DNA of 64,000 nucleotides from Eudorina sp. 2006-703-Eu-15 (lineage: Eukaryota > Chlorophyta > Chlorophyceae > Chlamydomonadales > Volvocaceae): positions 1 through 64,000 of the forward strand of contig BDSI01000151.1 in the NCBI GenBank assembly GCA_003117195.1, in the 5' to 3' direction. Both the position numbers and the translations under genes were made by a program. The notes beneath the pieces were generated by a model, which searched no databases, was not told the DNA's origin, and was given only the letters and a program-made list of their open reading frames with translations. Positions 47,401 to 58,660 of this stretch are shown piece by piece; the stretch's first letter is position 1; every line of letters starts with the position of its first letter.

Positions 47401-50400
47401 GAACAGGAGGTAACAGCAAGCAGTATCTCAACCCCGCGCATAACCCAGCTATATATAGGGTTTGAGGGACTAGACTGCCCTGTATATATTATAGCTATAA
47501 TATATACAGGGCAGTCCAGTCCCTCAAACCCGAAACCCACCACCCAGCGAGGACCGCGGCCTCGCGGTGGTGGCCCCGCGTGTGGTGCAAGAGTACTTCT
47601 GCCCCTAGGGGAGCGAGAGCCCCTCCTGACCAGACCACCGTCCTCGCCACCCCCACAAGGAAGCGAATGGGGACCCGAGGCCCCGCGCTCACCCGGGGCA
47701 CGACTGAGGACTGACTGCGTGCTCGGTTGACCTCGCCTGCACCCTCCCCGGCAACCTACCTGCAGCTTCCAGCCGGGGCTGCCCGGGCTGATGGACTGGG
47801 GCAGCGGCAGCGAGTGCAGCAGGCTGAGGCGACCGAAGCCCTGCCGGTAGGAGGGCGCGTCCTCCAGGGGCATGCCCGTGTCCGCCACAACACCCTGGCC
47901 GGCATGGGCAACGTGGCGGCGGTGGCGGTGGCGGTGGCGGTGTGAGGGAAGGAAGGGGGGCCGGGGGCCAAGGGGAGTGTGCCTGCCTAAGAACACACAC
48001 ATGTTCTGCCTGCCTAAGAACACACACACACACACACATGTTCTGCCTGCCTGCCTGAGAACACAAAGAGTATATTTGTAACTGGTTTGGGTCGGGCGGG
48101 TTTCTTGCTAAACACACTGGTGACTGGTCTGCATTTATCCACGGCTCTCACCGTCATGTGCGCCGCGCCGCCCAGCATGACCGCCTTGATCAGCGGGCCG
48201 CTGGGTTGGATGGCCTTGGCGGGGTCGCGCACGCCGTCGGGGTAGTAGCCGTCCGTGAAGTACTGCCGTACCTGTGAACGTCGGAACGCAACGGCATGAG
48301 GCGAGGGATGCCGGACATGCGCATCGGGAAGCGTCCATTCGTGAAATGTCTCAAGGTAGGCTACTAGGCTGATCAGATCAGACCAGATTAGATCAGATTA
48401 GATCATCAGGTCAGGTCAGGTCAGGTCAGGTCAGGTCAGGTCAGGTCAGGTCAGGTCAGGTCAGGTCAGGTCAGGTCAGGTCAGGTCAGGTCAGGTCAGG
48501 CCAGGCCGCACGCACGTACCAGGAGCGCTGACCCGGCGACGACGGGCGTAGCCATGGAGGTCCCCTGGGCACCACCGTGGGACGAACGGGCGAGTCCAGG
48601 GAGGGGGGGAGGACACAGCACATCGGCGGACAGCTTCCTCATATTCGGGAGCAGGGAGGGGCAGGAGGCCACGGCCGGCGGTTGGTGGCGGTCCCACCAG
48701 CCCCTGTCGACCCAGGAGGGCAGACCCCTGACACCTCCGGCTGCGGGTGGTCGGCCACAACCAGCGCACTGCGGAGACGGTTCCTTCACCCGCGAGCCCC
48801 TCGCGCCCGTTGCTCCTGTCCCCCTCCCCCCCTGTCCCCCCCCTCGTCCCCCCGGGGCCTCACCATCATGGTGGTCAGGGCGACGTTGTCGTTGCACCGT
48901 ACGGCATCCGTGAGGACCGAGTTCTTGGACGAGTTGGCGGACAGAAGGGTGCCTGCGTGGCAGACAGACAGGCAGGCGGCGGGCGGGCCACGTTGGGGGT
49001 CGGGGCGTTGCAAGGATCTTCTCGGATGCCACATCGGCCACTCCCTCCCCTCGCTCTTGAAATACCATAACTCAAAGACCGGAATCCCGGAGATTCCGGA
49101 AGATCCGGGATCCAACATTCAGTTTGGTAATTTGGATTTCGCCCCGTTGCATTCGGGTTGTACCCCGCCGTCCGCAGCCGTGCAGCCCACCCACCCGGCG
49201 CCACAATGTCGGGCTTGATGCGGCCATCCGTTGTGGGTCCCACAGAGCTGTACGACGCAATGTCCTCGTACGGCCCGTACGAGTTCGGTTGAGTGGCCGG
49301 AGAGAAGACGACAGTGACGGAACCTGGCAGGCGCATACGCAGACGAGGGAGGGAAAGGGGCGGGGGGTTGATAAGGGCTTGCTCCCCCGGTCGCGGGGGA
49401 AGGTCCCTGGTTGGCGAGGAAGCTGCCCTAACAAGCCCGAACTCAACAAACTTACTCGGACACCCGGTGTCGGGGGGAAGGTGGGTGGACTCTGCTCTCT
49501 CATTGCACGAAAAAGTCAAAAGAAGATGGGTCGATATGAGTCGATCGGGGGCCGGTCCCGATACGCGTCAAATCGTTCCGGACCGGTACAGACCGGAACT
49601 TCCGGTACAGACCGGTTGAGGATACCGTAATGTTATAAACCATCCCCTTCAAGACCTCCCCTCCTCATACCACAGGCAAAAGGGCGGGGGCTCAAGGGCT
49701 CGTCTCAAGCTGTCATGTGCGGGACGCCCGCACCCGTGTTTCTTAGTCAAACGACCTCGCTCCCGGGCTGGCCCCCCCTATCCCCCCCGTTCCCTGGTGG
49801 ACCGTGCCGCCCCGCCCCGCACCCACCGGCGGTGACCGAGGCCTTGAGCCACAACCCGGTGGACAGCGGCACCGACCCCACCGCAACTGAGATGGGTCCC
49901 GACATGTCGGCGGGGGGGCTCATAGAGAAGTAGCCGTTGTCCTGCGACCGACCGGGTAGAGTTGGGGCGGTGGAGACGCGAGGTTGGGTAAGTGGGGGAG
50001 AGGGGTAGGCCTTCATTAGTGCAAGGGCGCTGTTTCGTGCAGTATTTAGAGGGGGTGAATCAAGGGAGAGAAGGGTGCCATGGATGCTCACGAATAAAAG
50101 CAGCTGCGGGCCGTATCCTGCCGGGCATGGAGCCCCGGGCACTGGAGGTAGAGTGGGGTGCAACCGTGGGGCGAGGCTGTCTGCGCCTGTCCTTCCTCTT
50201 CCTTGATTCGGCGGCACAAAAGGGGGCCTGCGCTTTCCACCGCGGCAGCCCTCGCCCCAAACCCTCCAAGAACCCGCACACCCCGCCCCGCCCCCCCCGC
50301 CCCACCTTGACGTCATTGTACACGATGACCGCCTTGGCCCCCGCTTGCGCCGCGTACCGGGCCTTATCCGTGAAGTAGCACCCGCCGCGCCGGACCAGCA

Positions 50401-53400
50401 CCACCTTACCCGACACCACACCTGCGGGGCCGCATCCAGCGAGAGGGCAACGCCGGGGCGAATCAAACAACAACACGTCGCGACCTGAAACACAACGGCT
50501 CTCAGCCCCGCCCCGCACCCACCCGCGTTGCTGAGCCCCGCGCAGGCGTTCTCCGGATCGGCCACCACCAGCTGCGACCCCCCTGCCGGCAGCGAGTTCT
50601 CCAGCTCGGAGCCGAAGCCCGCCTTCACCACCCGTACCGACCGGACGAAGGGCTGCGAGTATGCGGGCGGGGGCGGGCGCGGAGGGGCGGGGGCATAGAA
50701 TATTGGTGGGGGGAAACAGTGGGGGAATGCGCAGACATACGGTACTATCACGAAACGCGCATGAAAGACCGCGAGGATGAAGGATCGCCAGGGGGTGAGG
50801 GGCGCCGCATCCGCAGCAGAGCACAGCCAGCCGAACCCGGCCGCCGCCAACCCCGTGTCCCCTGCGCCCCGCGGCACCCCCCCCCCTCCTCCTCCCCCTA
50901 CCTCCTCTCCCGCCACGTCCAGGGTGGTCGTCATGTTGGCCATCGGAACCCAGGAGGAGCGGCCGCTGCCGTAACCCGCCTGCGGAGGGCCAAGGACACC
51001 GGGAACCCGAATAACCGACAAATGTGTGTGTGTTGCTTAGGCAGGCACAAGAGGAGTGCGTAACATGCGAGGGGCCGTGTGTGTATGTGCTGAGGGAGGG
51101 GCGCCCGTTTGCGGTTTCGCTGTCGTCAGGGTGTTGTGCCGCGTCGGTGGAGAGGTCCGGCGCGGGACAGTCAGCGCAGGGTGAGGCGCGGCAAGGACCC
51201 TGGGGCGAGGGCTTAGTGGTGGGAGGGCGCGCAGGCTGCGGGAGCGACGTGCGGCGCGTCCGCTGCTGGTAGCAGACCCCACCGGAAGAGGGACCTGGAT
51301 TCCCGGGGACGGGCCCTTCCCCAGCCACCTCGGTCCCTCTCTCTCCCTCCCTCCCTCCGGTTCTCAGGCTCTCCGAGCACTGCCCCGCCTTACCTCCCTC
51401 TTATCAACAAAGACCGCGAAACCGGTCCGCTCCCCCCCTCCACCACCCGTCTCCCGGGGGTCCCCACCCACCACTGTGGTCGACAGGGTGGCGCCCACGG
51501 CGATCACGTTCTTGGCCACCGCGGGGGACGTCACAGTGCCCTTGACGGAGGTGGCGCTCTTGTCGCCGTAGTTACCTGACGAGCGGCGAGGAGGAGGTGA
51601 AGGGGAATTTATAAATTTATTATTTGGGGGAAAGAGCGGGCGGGTGGGGGGGGGGGTCGACAGATGGGGGGTGAGTTGGATGGGATACAGGAAATCGGTA
51701 GACGTATTAAACATGTTGTATGCGCTGCTGCTGCCAGCGCAAGGGTCCGGTGAGGAATCAACTTGCACCGGGATGTCTCCGGCGATGCGATGAGACGTCC
51801 GCACTGGGTTTGGGGGGAGAGGGGTATAGGAAATTGGTGGACATGACTAAACTGGGTGGGGGGGAGGGGAGGCTGGGGAAGGGTGGAAGCGGTGGAGGGT
51901 CTAGTCAAGTGCACCAGCACCTGCCGTACACCTGCTGGTGCCCACCTGCCGCGAACACGGACACAAAGTCCTGGTTGTAGTACGTGAAGCGATCCAGGGA
52001 GGCCGACATGGAGTCGTACGCCGTCAACTCCGAGCCCCAAGAGTCGCTGTGGATCCGCGCGCCGTACTTGTACGTCAGGTTGAAGTACGAGCGGTACAGG
52101 TCGCCGGGCGTCCACACCTGTGCGGCATCGCCGCAACGATCCAGGGGCAGCCACATACATCCCGGACGCAGCGTGACCCCCCGGGCGATGAGGTAAACGA
52201 TCGACCGGCTGCGAGGGCACAAGCTGCCACACACGGCGGCGATGTACATTTGGGTGGAGGCGGCGGTGGGAGGAAGCGGAGGAGGAGGCGGAGGAGGAAG
52301 CGGAGGAGGAGGCGGAGGAGGAGGCGGAGGAGGAGGCGGAGGAGGAGGAGGAGGACATGCCCACACGTATTGCAAAGTCCCTACGGCTCCCACACATCCC
52401 CGCCAGGCATCACCTGGAACCGCCCCGCCAAGGTCCCGGGGCGGAAACACCCACACAACGAGGATGGGCACCTCAAGAAGGGCAGGGAAGCCCCGCTGGC
52501 AAACCCCCAAGTTCAACTGCCCTCCCTCCCCCCACCCCACCACCACCACCCAACACCCTGCCGAGGGCCCCACGACCGATACGCGCTGCTCTTGCGCCCC
52601 ACCCACCCCATCCGAGTTGCCCCGGCTGAGGTCTAGGAAGGCGATCTTGGCGGCGGGCGCCTGGCCCGTCCCCCGGCTGAGCTGCCCGTCCAGGTTGTTG
52701 AGGCCGGTGGTCGAGTTGTACGCCGTGCACCTGGGGATCGGGGAAGAGGAAGGAGACGTGCTAGGTCCGAATGCGGAAGCTGGTGGAGGCAGTAAGGGCG
52801 CTCATGCCAGGGGTGATGGGGAGGGCCTGTGCTGTTTGCCTTGGACCCGCCCCGCCCCGCCCCGCCCCGCCCCGCCCCGCCCCGGGTAAACCCACCCACC
52901 CACCCACCCACCTGGCCCCCACTCACCCCCCCCACACACACACCCTGGCCCCCCCTCCCCACCCACCTGGCCCCCACCAAAGTGCCCGACACGTGGGTGC
53001 CGTGTCCGAAGCTGTCCGACGTGTCCTGCACCATCGCCAGGTAGTACCGCAGCTTGCGGTGGGCGTCACTCGCAAACGACTGCGCGGTGCCACAGCAGTG
53101 GTGGGAGGGGGGAGGAAAGGGAAGGGACCGCAGGTGGGGGCAGGAGGATTACAGTGGAGTGGGAGGGGGGCCATAGGCATGGAGAGCCGGGGAAGCAGAG
53201 GGGGGTGGCAATCGGATGTCCGCACCGGCACCGGCCGTCCCCGCCGAACCACGCCTAGGGACATGGACCCCAGGGCTGTGCCGTTGTCCTCGGAGAGAGC
53301 ACACCCCGCGCCCCACGCCCCCAAACAGCCAAGCTAGACCCCGCCCCTGCCAGAAAGCCCTCCTCTGCCCTTGGACACCGAACACGGCCCCCTCCCTCTG

Positions 53401-56400
53401 CGGCCACTGGTCCCTCCGTTCCCCTGCATGGGCCCACCTGCATGCTGCTGTCGCTCTTGAAAGAGACGCCCTGGTTGGGGTCGTAGAAGAAGCAGTTGGT
53501 GTAGTCCAGCCCGCTGTCGCCACAGCCCACCACCTGCGGGTGGATGAGGTCGGGAAGGTTGGGGCAGCACGGGGGGGGGGGCCGGCGGGGAAAGGATGAT
53601 CTCTTCTCGAGAACAGGACACAAAAATAAAAAGAAAAGAGAGCGACAACCAGGGCCCTAGCACGGAGGCACGTCACCGGACCGAGGAGCTACAAAAACCC
53701 CATGGCGGAGGAAAGGTCGGCAGCCACAGGCGAAGCAGCACAGCCGCCCGGCACGGGGCCATGTGCGGCCCCCCCCGGGTGACAGCAACACCCCCCCTGG
53801 AGTCCACCGAGCGCGCGGGTCAACGAACGTCGTACTACGGACTCTCGGGTCGCGCAGGAGCACTGACGAGACACTGTGCGAGACACCCCCCCCCCCCGCT
53901 GTGCCCCACCCCGCATCCCCCGGCCGCCCGGTCCTCCGGTCTGGGCCCCTCGCCACCGCCTCCACCTCCTCACCTGGTTGCGGCCATCCACCCCCGCCAG
54001 CCAGAAGGGGTGGGAGGCGGCCAGCTGCGGGGCGTTGGACGCGTTCAAGTTGCCGCCCGTCTGCACGATGGCGCCCGCCACCAGGTTGTGGACCCGGGAG
54101 CTCATGCGGGGGGCCACCCAGGTCACCTGCACACCACACAAGACACCACACCACACATCACACCACACCAGCCCAGCCCAGACCAGAGAGTTGCCGAGTC
54201 CGACGCGCGACCAGGGGGGCCAAGGGGAGAGGGCGATCAGTACGTTACGTCATGTTGTCCGATGGTGGGCGGATCGACGGCTGGCTAACGCCTGACGCCC
54301 GTTTTCGTCAACTACCCACCAACAGCCCCAAACATCTTCCCTGCCCAACATGAACTTCTTATACGGTGCCTGTGGTGCCATGCACTCCCCCACCCCTTCC
54401 CGCCGTCCACCACCAGCGGCGGCCGCCGCGTCGCCGCACCCGCACCTGGGGCGCCGCCGCCAACCACCCCACGACGGCCTCCAGGGCCCCCGGGCACACC
54501 GCCACCAGCAGCAGCTCCGGGCTGCCGAAGTCGGGCTCCAGCAGCGGGGGGCACTCGGGCGGAGACAGGGCCGCCAGCGCCTCCGCCCAGTCCGCCGCGG
54601 CGGCCGAGGACGGGTGGTAGCCACCGAGATCCACCTCGTCAGTGACCTGGCGGAGCAGGTAGGTAGGTAAGCAGGTGGACAGGGGGTGGGGGAACAGGAC
54701 GTCGGCAGGCAAGGATGGCCTGAGCTGACTGCCAGGTCAGAATTCCGGCACACTTTCTGAGAACCCGGTCCGATGTCCGGCTACCTTATCCATCCCCCAC
54801 ACGACAATGCCTTACAACAACGCCAGCGGTGATCGTGACGAATTACGAACCCAGACGCCCCGACCGGACCAGACCTCCCACCCGCAATCAAAGGCACATC
54901 CGTTGCCTGTCCTGTCCGTGCGAACGCCAGAACCCCGCCTCTCACCCTCCCTTCCCTCCTCTGGAGACGTCCCCTTCCCTCCTCTGGAGACGTCCCCTTC
55001 CCTCCTCTGGAGACGCTTCCCCTCCATTTCTCGGGAGGCGTCCCTCCTCGCTGGGTCCCCCTGTCCGCCTGCCTGCTCCAGTGGGAAGGAAGCCCGAAGC
55101 AAGGACGGCTGCCCCACACCCACCCACCACACAACGCTTCTTCTCGGACCAGGCCTCGGTCCACGAGTACCGAGCAACCCCTAGCCGGCCTGGCGCAAGC
55201 CTACGGCGGTTGCGACCGTGCTCCCCCCTTTTCCGCAATGCCCTGCTTCCACCGTATTACACCGTGCGTACCGCTTCCTGTGCGTCCTACCTGGTTTGCC
55301 GCCGCGCCCAGTACGGCAAGATCCGCCGCCTCCAGGTGCGGGAAGTGGACCTCCACCTGCACCCGTGCGCGCTGCGTGGCATTCGCCCCGGATCCTAGAT
55401 CCGGATCCAGCTTCAGCGCCAGTGACCCGCGGGTCGGCATGTGCGCCCGCATGGCGCCCAGCAGCCACCCCGACTGATGGGCGGAACAGGGCGTGCGACA
55501 CGGGGTAGGAACATCAGGCTAGGTACAACTCGGCCGCTCAGCACAATGCGCGGGGGTTCATGTATGAAAACGCCCATTGGCTTGCGGATGTGGGTGCATG
55601 GTTGGGTGGGGGCTGGGTAGGTAGGGTCGCGATGGACGGGAGGCCGCTCCCCTCGACACCCTGTCCGCGCATGCGCATGCCCAGAGCTGTCCAGAGCGCT
55701 GCGCCGTCAGCCCCCGGGCGCTGCACGCGAACGACGTCACGCTGAGGCCCTGCCCCGCGTCCACTCGCCGCTCCTTTCACGGTGCCAAACACGCCTAGCT
55801 TCACCCGCTCTGCTGCGCCGAGCGCATGAAGATGCCCCCCACCTCCGCCTCTCCGCTGCCCTCCACCAGGCGGCCTGATCGCCTGCCACATTCCTACACC
55901 CCCCAGGTCCACGTCGGGTCCACTCCTCTCCCCCCTTTCCCTGCTGGCGGACACACCTCCTCCGCCCTGGCCCTCTCCAACAGGTCGTCCAGTCGGTCCC
56001 CCGCCGCGATGCGCTCCGCCACCTCCTCCCCGGCCAGGTGCAGCAGGCCCAGCACCACGGACAGCTCCGGGGCCACCTTCAGGCCCGCGGGACCGTAGGG
56101 GGCCTACGAGGAACGTGTGTCAGGAAAGGAAAGGCGGAGCGGGGAGGGGCCGCCGGATGAGCGGGTGGGCGGGCGGACTGGGGCGGAGGGTAAGGGTGAC
56201 ACGCGACACACGAGGTGTGGGCATCACACCGGGTGCGCACACGCGTCCCGCCCACATCGGGTATTGATCGATGGCGCGCATTCGAGGGAGCCATCGCACA
56301 TCCGCCATCCCGACGCACCAACCGCACGTCCGGGTTTGCCTCCAGGAGGGCCGCCAGGTCCGCCTCCTCCCCGACCGCCACGAGCCAGGCCGCCGGGGGC

Positions 56401-57168
56401 AGCGACGACACCACCACGCATCCCGCCGCGTGCAGGGCCTCCCGCAGCCGCGCCTGCACAGCGCCAAAGCGCGGCCGCGAGGCACCCACGTGGTGGGGTT
56501 CGTGGGGCTGGCGGGGGAGGCGTGTGCTCTTTCGCTCCCCGAGGATGTGGCTGGTGGTGGGGCCCCGCTGGGAGAGCAGGTGCTCGCCACCCTCCTGCCA
56601 GTGCAGGCTGGGGCCAAGCGTGAGCAGCCAGAGTTGGCTGTTGCCCAGCGGGCCCCACCCTGGGGACAAAGCCGGAGATGCGGGACCGTGTAGCTGCTGC
56701 TGCTGCTGCTGAAGGATGCGCCGTCGGGCCGTGGGAGTCGGCGGGGGCAGCCTGCAGGGTCGGGCAGGGCGGGGGTTGGGAAGGGTGTGGGGCGCGCGGG
56801 TTCACGCGGTTGAAAGGGAGCGCCCGCGGGGAGGCGGCGGTGCAAACGTGCATTCTGTATAAGTAAAGGCCTGTAATACGAATCATTCAATACGTGCGGC
56901 GAGAAGCTGGCCCACGACAAAGCAGAACGGCCGCGGTCCTTGAGGTTGCAGCTTCCACCAGGGATGCCTCGTTTTGCCCCTGCAGATACATTTCGCACCT
57001 GATCTGTTCAGCAGCTACGTCCACATTCCCAGTCCGTAGTTGCACAACATGCACCGAGCTGGAGTCGCTTGAATATCGCGCCGCATACACAGGAGTTAGC
57101 GTAACGCCGAGCGCGATGGCATATATCACGATGGCTAAATAGCTTATCATCGTTTTTGGATAAATCAC
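36755..57168 (-). CDS. Large membrane-anchored subtilisin-like (S8) protease with Ig-like ectodomain and UIM/PSAP cytoplasmic tail
   Basis: Exons read: 56319-56453 (may extend to 56659), 55957-56103, 55291-55473, 54446-54646, 53974-54126, 53438-53533, 52967-53079, 52607-52730, 51946-52117, 51472-51575, 50902-50979, 50523-50652, 50306-50421, 49827-49941, 49195-49323, 48864-48952, 48520-48564, 48152-48271, 47760-47894, 47023-47111, 46433-46568, 46006-46107, 45260-45381, 44783-44945, 44110-44505, 43728-43789, 42950-43232, 42614-42703, 41737-41979, 41256-41409, 40832-40967, 40106-40259, 39346-39773, 37527-38316, 36755-36997. From 56103 the exons sum to 5841 nt in one open frame. Catalytic Asp (GDSGLD), His (FGHGTHVSG), Asn (FAAGN) and Ser (GTSMATP) are present, with a PA domain between Asn and Ser. 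Volvocine hatching and lytic enzymes are subtilases, so daughter-cell release is a plausible role, but orthology is unproved. The link between the first exon and the rest is unresolved. Confidence 0.88.
38338..38885 (+). repeat. GGGA tetranucleotide array with a 48-base G run
   Basis: About 540 bases of (GGGA)n, with occasional GGA units and an uninterrupted G tract at 38372-38419. It fills half of the subtilase intron 38317-39345, so the transcript carries (TCCC)n. It explains the long Gly-Arg-Glu frames on the plus strand and the PSLPPS frames on the minus strand. Confidence 0.97.
44951..45008 (+). repeat. 10-bp GGCGGGAGGA minisatellite
   Basis: Five copies in the subtilase intron 44946-45259, immediately next to the acceptor of exon 44783-44945; in the sense strand it forms the pyrimidine-rich tract. 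Confidence 0.85.
47458..47531. repeat. Near-perfect 74-base palindrome (hairpin/MITE-like)
   Basis: Arms 47458-47494 and 47495-47531 are reverse complements over 37 bases with one mismatch (GACTAGAC against GACTGGAC) and no loop; the centre is ATAGCTAT. It lies in the subtilase intron 47112-47759. It could be a small foldback transposon or a transcribed hairpin. Confidence 0.92.
48406..48500 (+). repeat. AGGTC pentanucleotide array, about 19 copies
   Basis: Perfect GGTCA/AGGTC repeats that begin 20 bases after the donor of the catalytic-Ser exon 48520-48564. In the sense strand the unit reads CCTGA, giving repeated CTGAC. Confidence 0.97.
48520..53533 (-). other. Subtilase catalytic core with PA insertion
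   Basis: Asp is in exon 53438-53533 (VVGCGDSGLDYTN), His in 52967-53079 (DSFGHGTHVSGTLVGA), the oxyanion Asn is made across the junction 51946/51575 (FAAG then NYGD), and Ser lies in the 45-nt exon 48520-48564 (GTSMATPVVAGS). Exons 50902-50979, 50523-50652, 50306-50421 and 49827-49941 carry a protease-associated (PA) domain, with VVSGKVVLVRRGGCYFTDKA and AGAKAVIVYNDV typical of the family. All four catalytic positions are intact, so an active enzyme is expected. The following exons (47023-47111 and 46433-46568, with ITLAWYDYPAE and ALVNNLDLQV) resemble the beta-barrel C-terminal domain of KP-43-type subtilases. Confidence 0.88.
52255..52355 (+). repeat. GGA-rich simple repeat
   Basis: Imperfect GGAGGAGGC units in the subtilase intron 52118-52606; pyrimidine-rich in the sense strand. 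Confidence 0.85.
54951..55015 (+). repeat. 23-bp minisatellite, three copies
   Basis: Unit CTTCCCTCCTCTGGAGACGT plus CCC, repeated three times in the subtilase intron 54647-55290. Confidence 0.85.
56999..57168 (-). CDS. Candidate first exon of the subtilase: signal peptide
   Basis: An ORF from 57168 (or the internal Met at 57150) reads MISYLAIVIYAIALGVTLTP and then VYA, a classic signal peptide with an A-x-A-like cleavage site, followed by a stretch containing SSSVHVVQLRTGNVDVAAEQ. A donor (AG, then gtgcga) lies at 56999/56998. It is the only signal-peptide-like sequence upstream of the protease exons on this strand and lies 340 bases from the next coding candidate. The phase at this donor (two bases left over) does not fit the acceptor at 56659, which needs one, so either a small exon is missing or another donor is used. 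It could instead belong to an unrelated short secreted protein. Confidence 0.4.
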
Positions 57169-57704
57169 GCTTCAGACTGCCATTCCTGTCGGAACGCAGC
57201 TTCCCAAAAGCTTATTTGGTTGACAAGAAAATACCGTGCCTTGATCGCCACAATATTATTGAGTAAGCTCACTTGCTCTGTCGGCAATCGCAAGTGCCTT
57301 ACGGTCACCTGGTGCTCAGCTTCTATCGTATACAGCAAGAGGTACTGGAATGGTGCATAACACTTCTACGTGCAGCTTGTCGCTCAATGAAGATCATAGA
57401 TGCTCCAAGAATGCTGAAACGGACGCCTGCCAATTAGGGCCGTTGTACAAAGATAGTTGGCACGGGCAAACAGGAAATAAAAATGACGATCGTATAACTT
57501 TCAAATGCAAACGTGCAAAAATGCTGGCGTGTCCTCGGTATTGTGGTTTCCATTTGGGGCGGGGTGTTCGTTAGTAACTTGTACGAAACACGATGGGTGT
57601 CGGTTTCGCTTTCATCCACCTCTTGCCTTCTGCAGGCCTCTCCTAAAAATTCATCGTGTTGCAAATTTTCATATTGTGAACGGGAGTTAGCGTCTCTGTG
57701 CCGG
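57169..57704. other. No gene seen upstream of the subtilase
   Basis: These 536 bases are less GC-rich than their surroundings and show no protein-like frame or repeat. They should contain the promoter and 5' untranslated region of the subtilase if 57168 is its start. No reliable promoter element was identified. Confidence 0.4.
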
Positions 57705-58660
57705 TCATGCAGTAGTAGACAGAAACTGATGGGGAGCTGCGTCTTCCATTATCGTCCCGTTGACTACAATGTCGCAAGTGTTGGGCCTGTTGTGCATGCG
57801 TAACACGCAACTTAGCTCACTCTTTGCCAGGTAAGCACGGGTCGTCCCTGGAAGTGTAAACCAACCGTCTTCAACCCCAGCTGCGAAGAAACAACATGTA
57901 AGCGATGAAAGACATGCGCATTTGGTGTCCTTATATTCTGTGCGCATTCAGAATTGCTGCATGTGGGTGTCCTTGTACGTGCCCCGGGCCCCGGGCCCCG
58001 GGCCCCGGGCCCCACGAATCAGGACGGGGCAACCATGCGCGGCAGGCCGCCGCGTGCCATGGGACATCAAGTCAAGCCTGGACAGCTCACACAGCACCTC
58101 ACCTCGCAGAGGGATCCTGCAGTCACTGGAATACGGTAGTTCACATACAGAACCCAGATCACAAACACGTTGCACAGCGTGGCCACATCTAGCCCTGCAC
58201 CTCCTCCGGAAAGTTTCATCGACGTCCAATCATCTCTGCGCCCTGGTGCATGCCAAGTGTGCACATCAAGCAGGGTCACAAGCACGTCGCACAGGGGCGC
58301 ACCCTGGGCATCCACTCACGACCTGGCTCAGCCCTTGACGTCCAAGCTCAGCGCCCGCGGGGGCTCCAGAATGATTGATGTTTCCTCACAGCGCAGGCTC
58401 GACACCCCCCCATACCCTTCAAACGATCATAGGGCGCCTCCAGAACATCTATCAGCTGAACAGGCCGCCCGCTTCGTTGTCCGTCCAGGCGTCACGATCT
58501 GGGTTGTGGCGGGGGTATGCTCCGACACCCGGGTGCACAATGTACGGCATCACCCACTGGCAACCCTCCCTTTTGTAGAGCGGTGTAGCGCGGTGCGCCC
58601 GCATCGCCGACAAGCAGGGCTACTACAAGCCAACCCCAGGCAAGTCAACCAGGCGCAGGA
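57705..58660 (-). pseudogene. Broken or unresolved coding remnant
   Basis: Minus-strand stretches look protein-like in changing frames: QWVMPYIVHPGVGAYPRHNP (about 58500-58560), PVQLIDVLEAPYDRLK (about 58410-58465), SLRCEETSIILEPPRALSLD (about 58335-58395), then two in-frame TGA codons near 58312-58330, then QGAPLCDVLVTLLDVHTWHA and GLDVATLCNVFVIWVLYVNY down to a GTGAGG donor at about 58093. A final exon 57705-57880 (GVEDGWFTLPGTTRAYLAKS) ends at TGA. The spacing between frames (tens of bases) is too short for normal introns, so frameshifts or sequencing errors are more likely. The segment with QGAPLxxVLVTL resembles a beta-sandwich surface module. No family recognised. A plus-strand ORF overlaps it and is treated as a shadow. 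Confidence 0.35.
57979..58013. repeat. GGGCCCC heptanucleotide repeat
   Basis: Four to five tandem copies of CCCCGGG/GGGCCCC, itself palindromic, lying between the last two pieces of the broken coding remnant. Confidence 0.85.
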
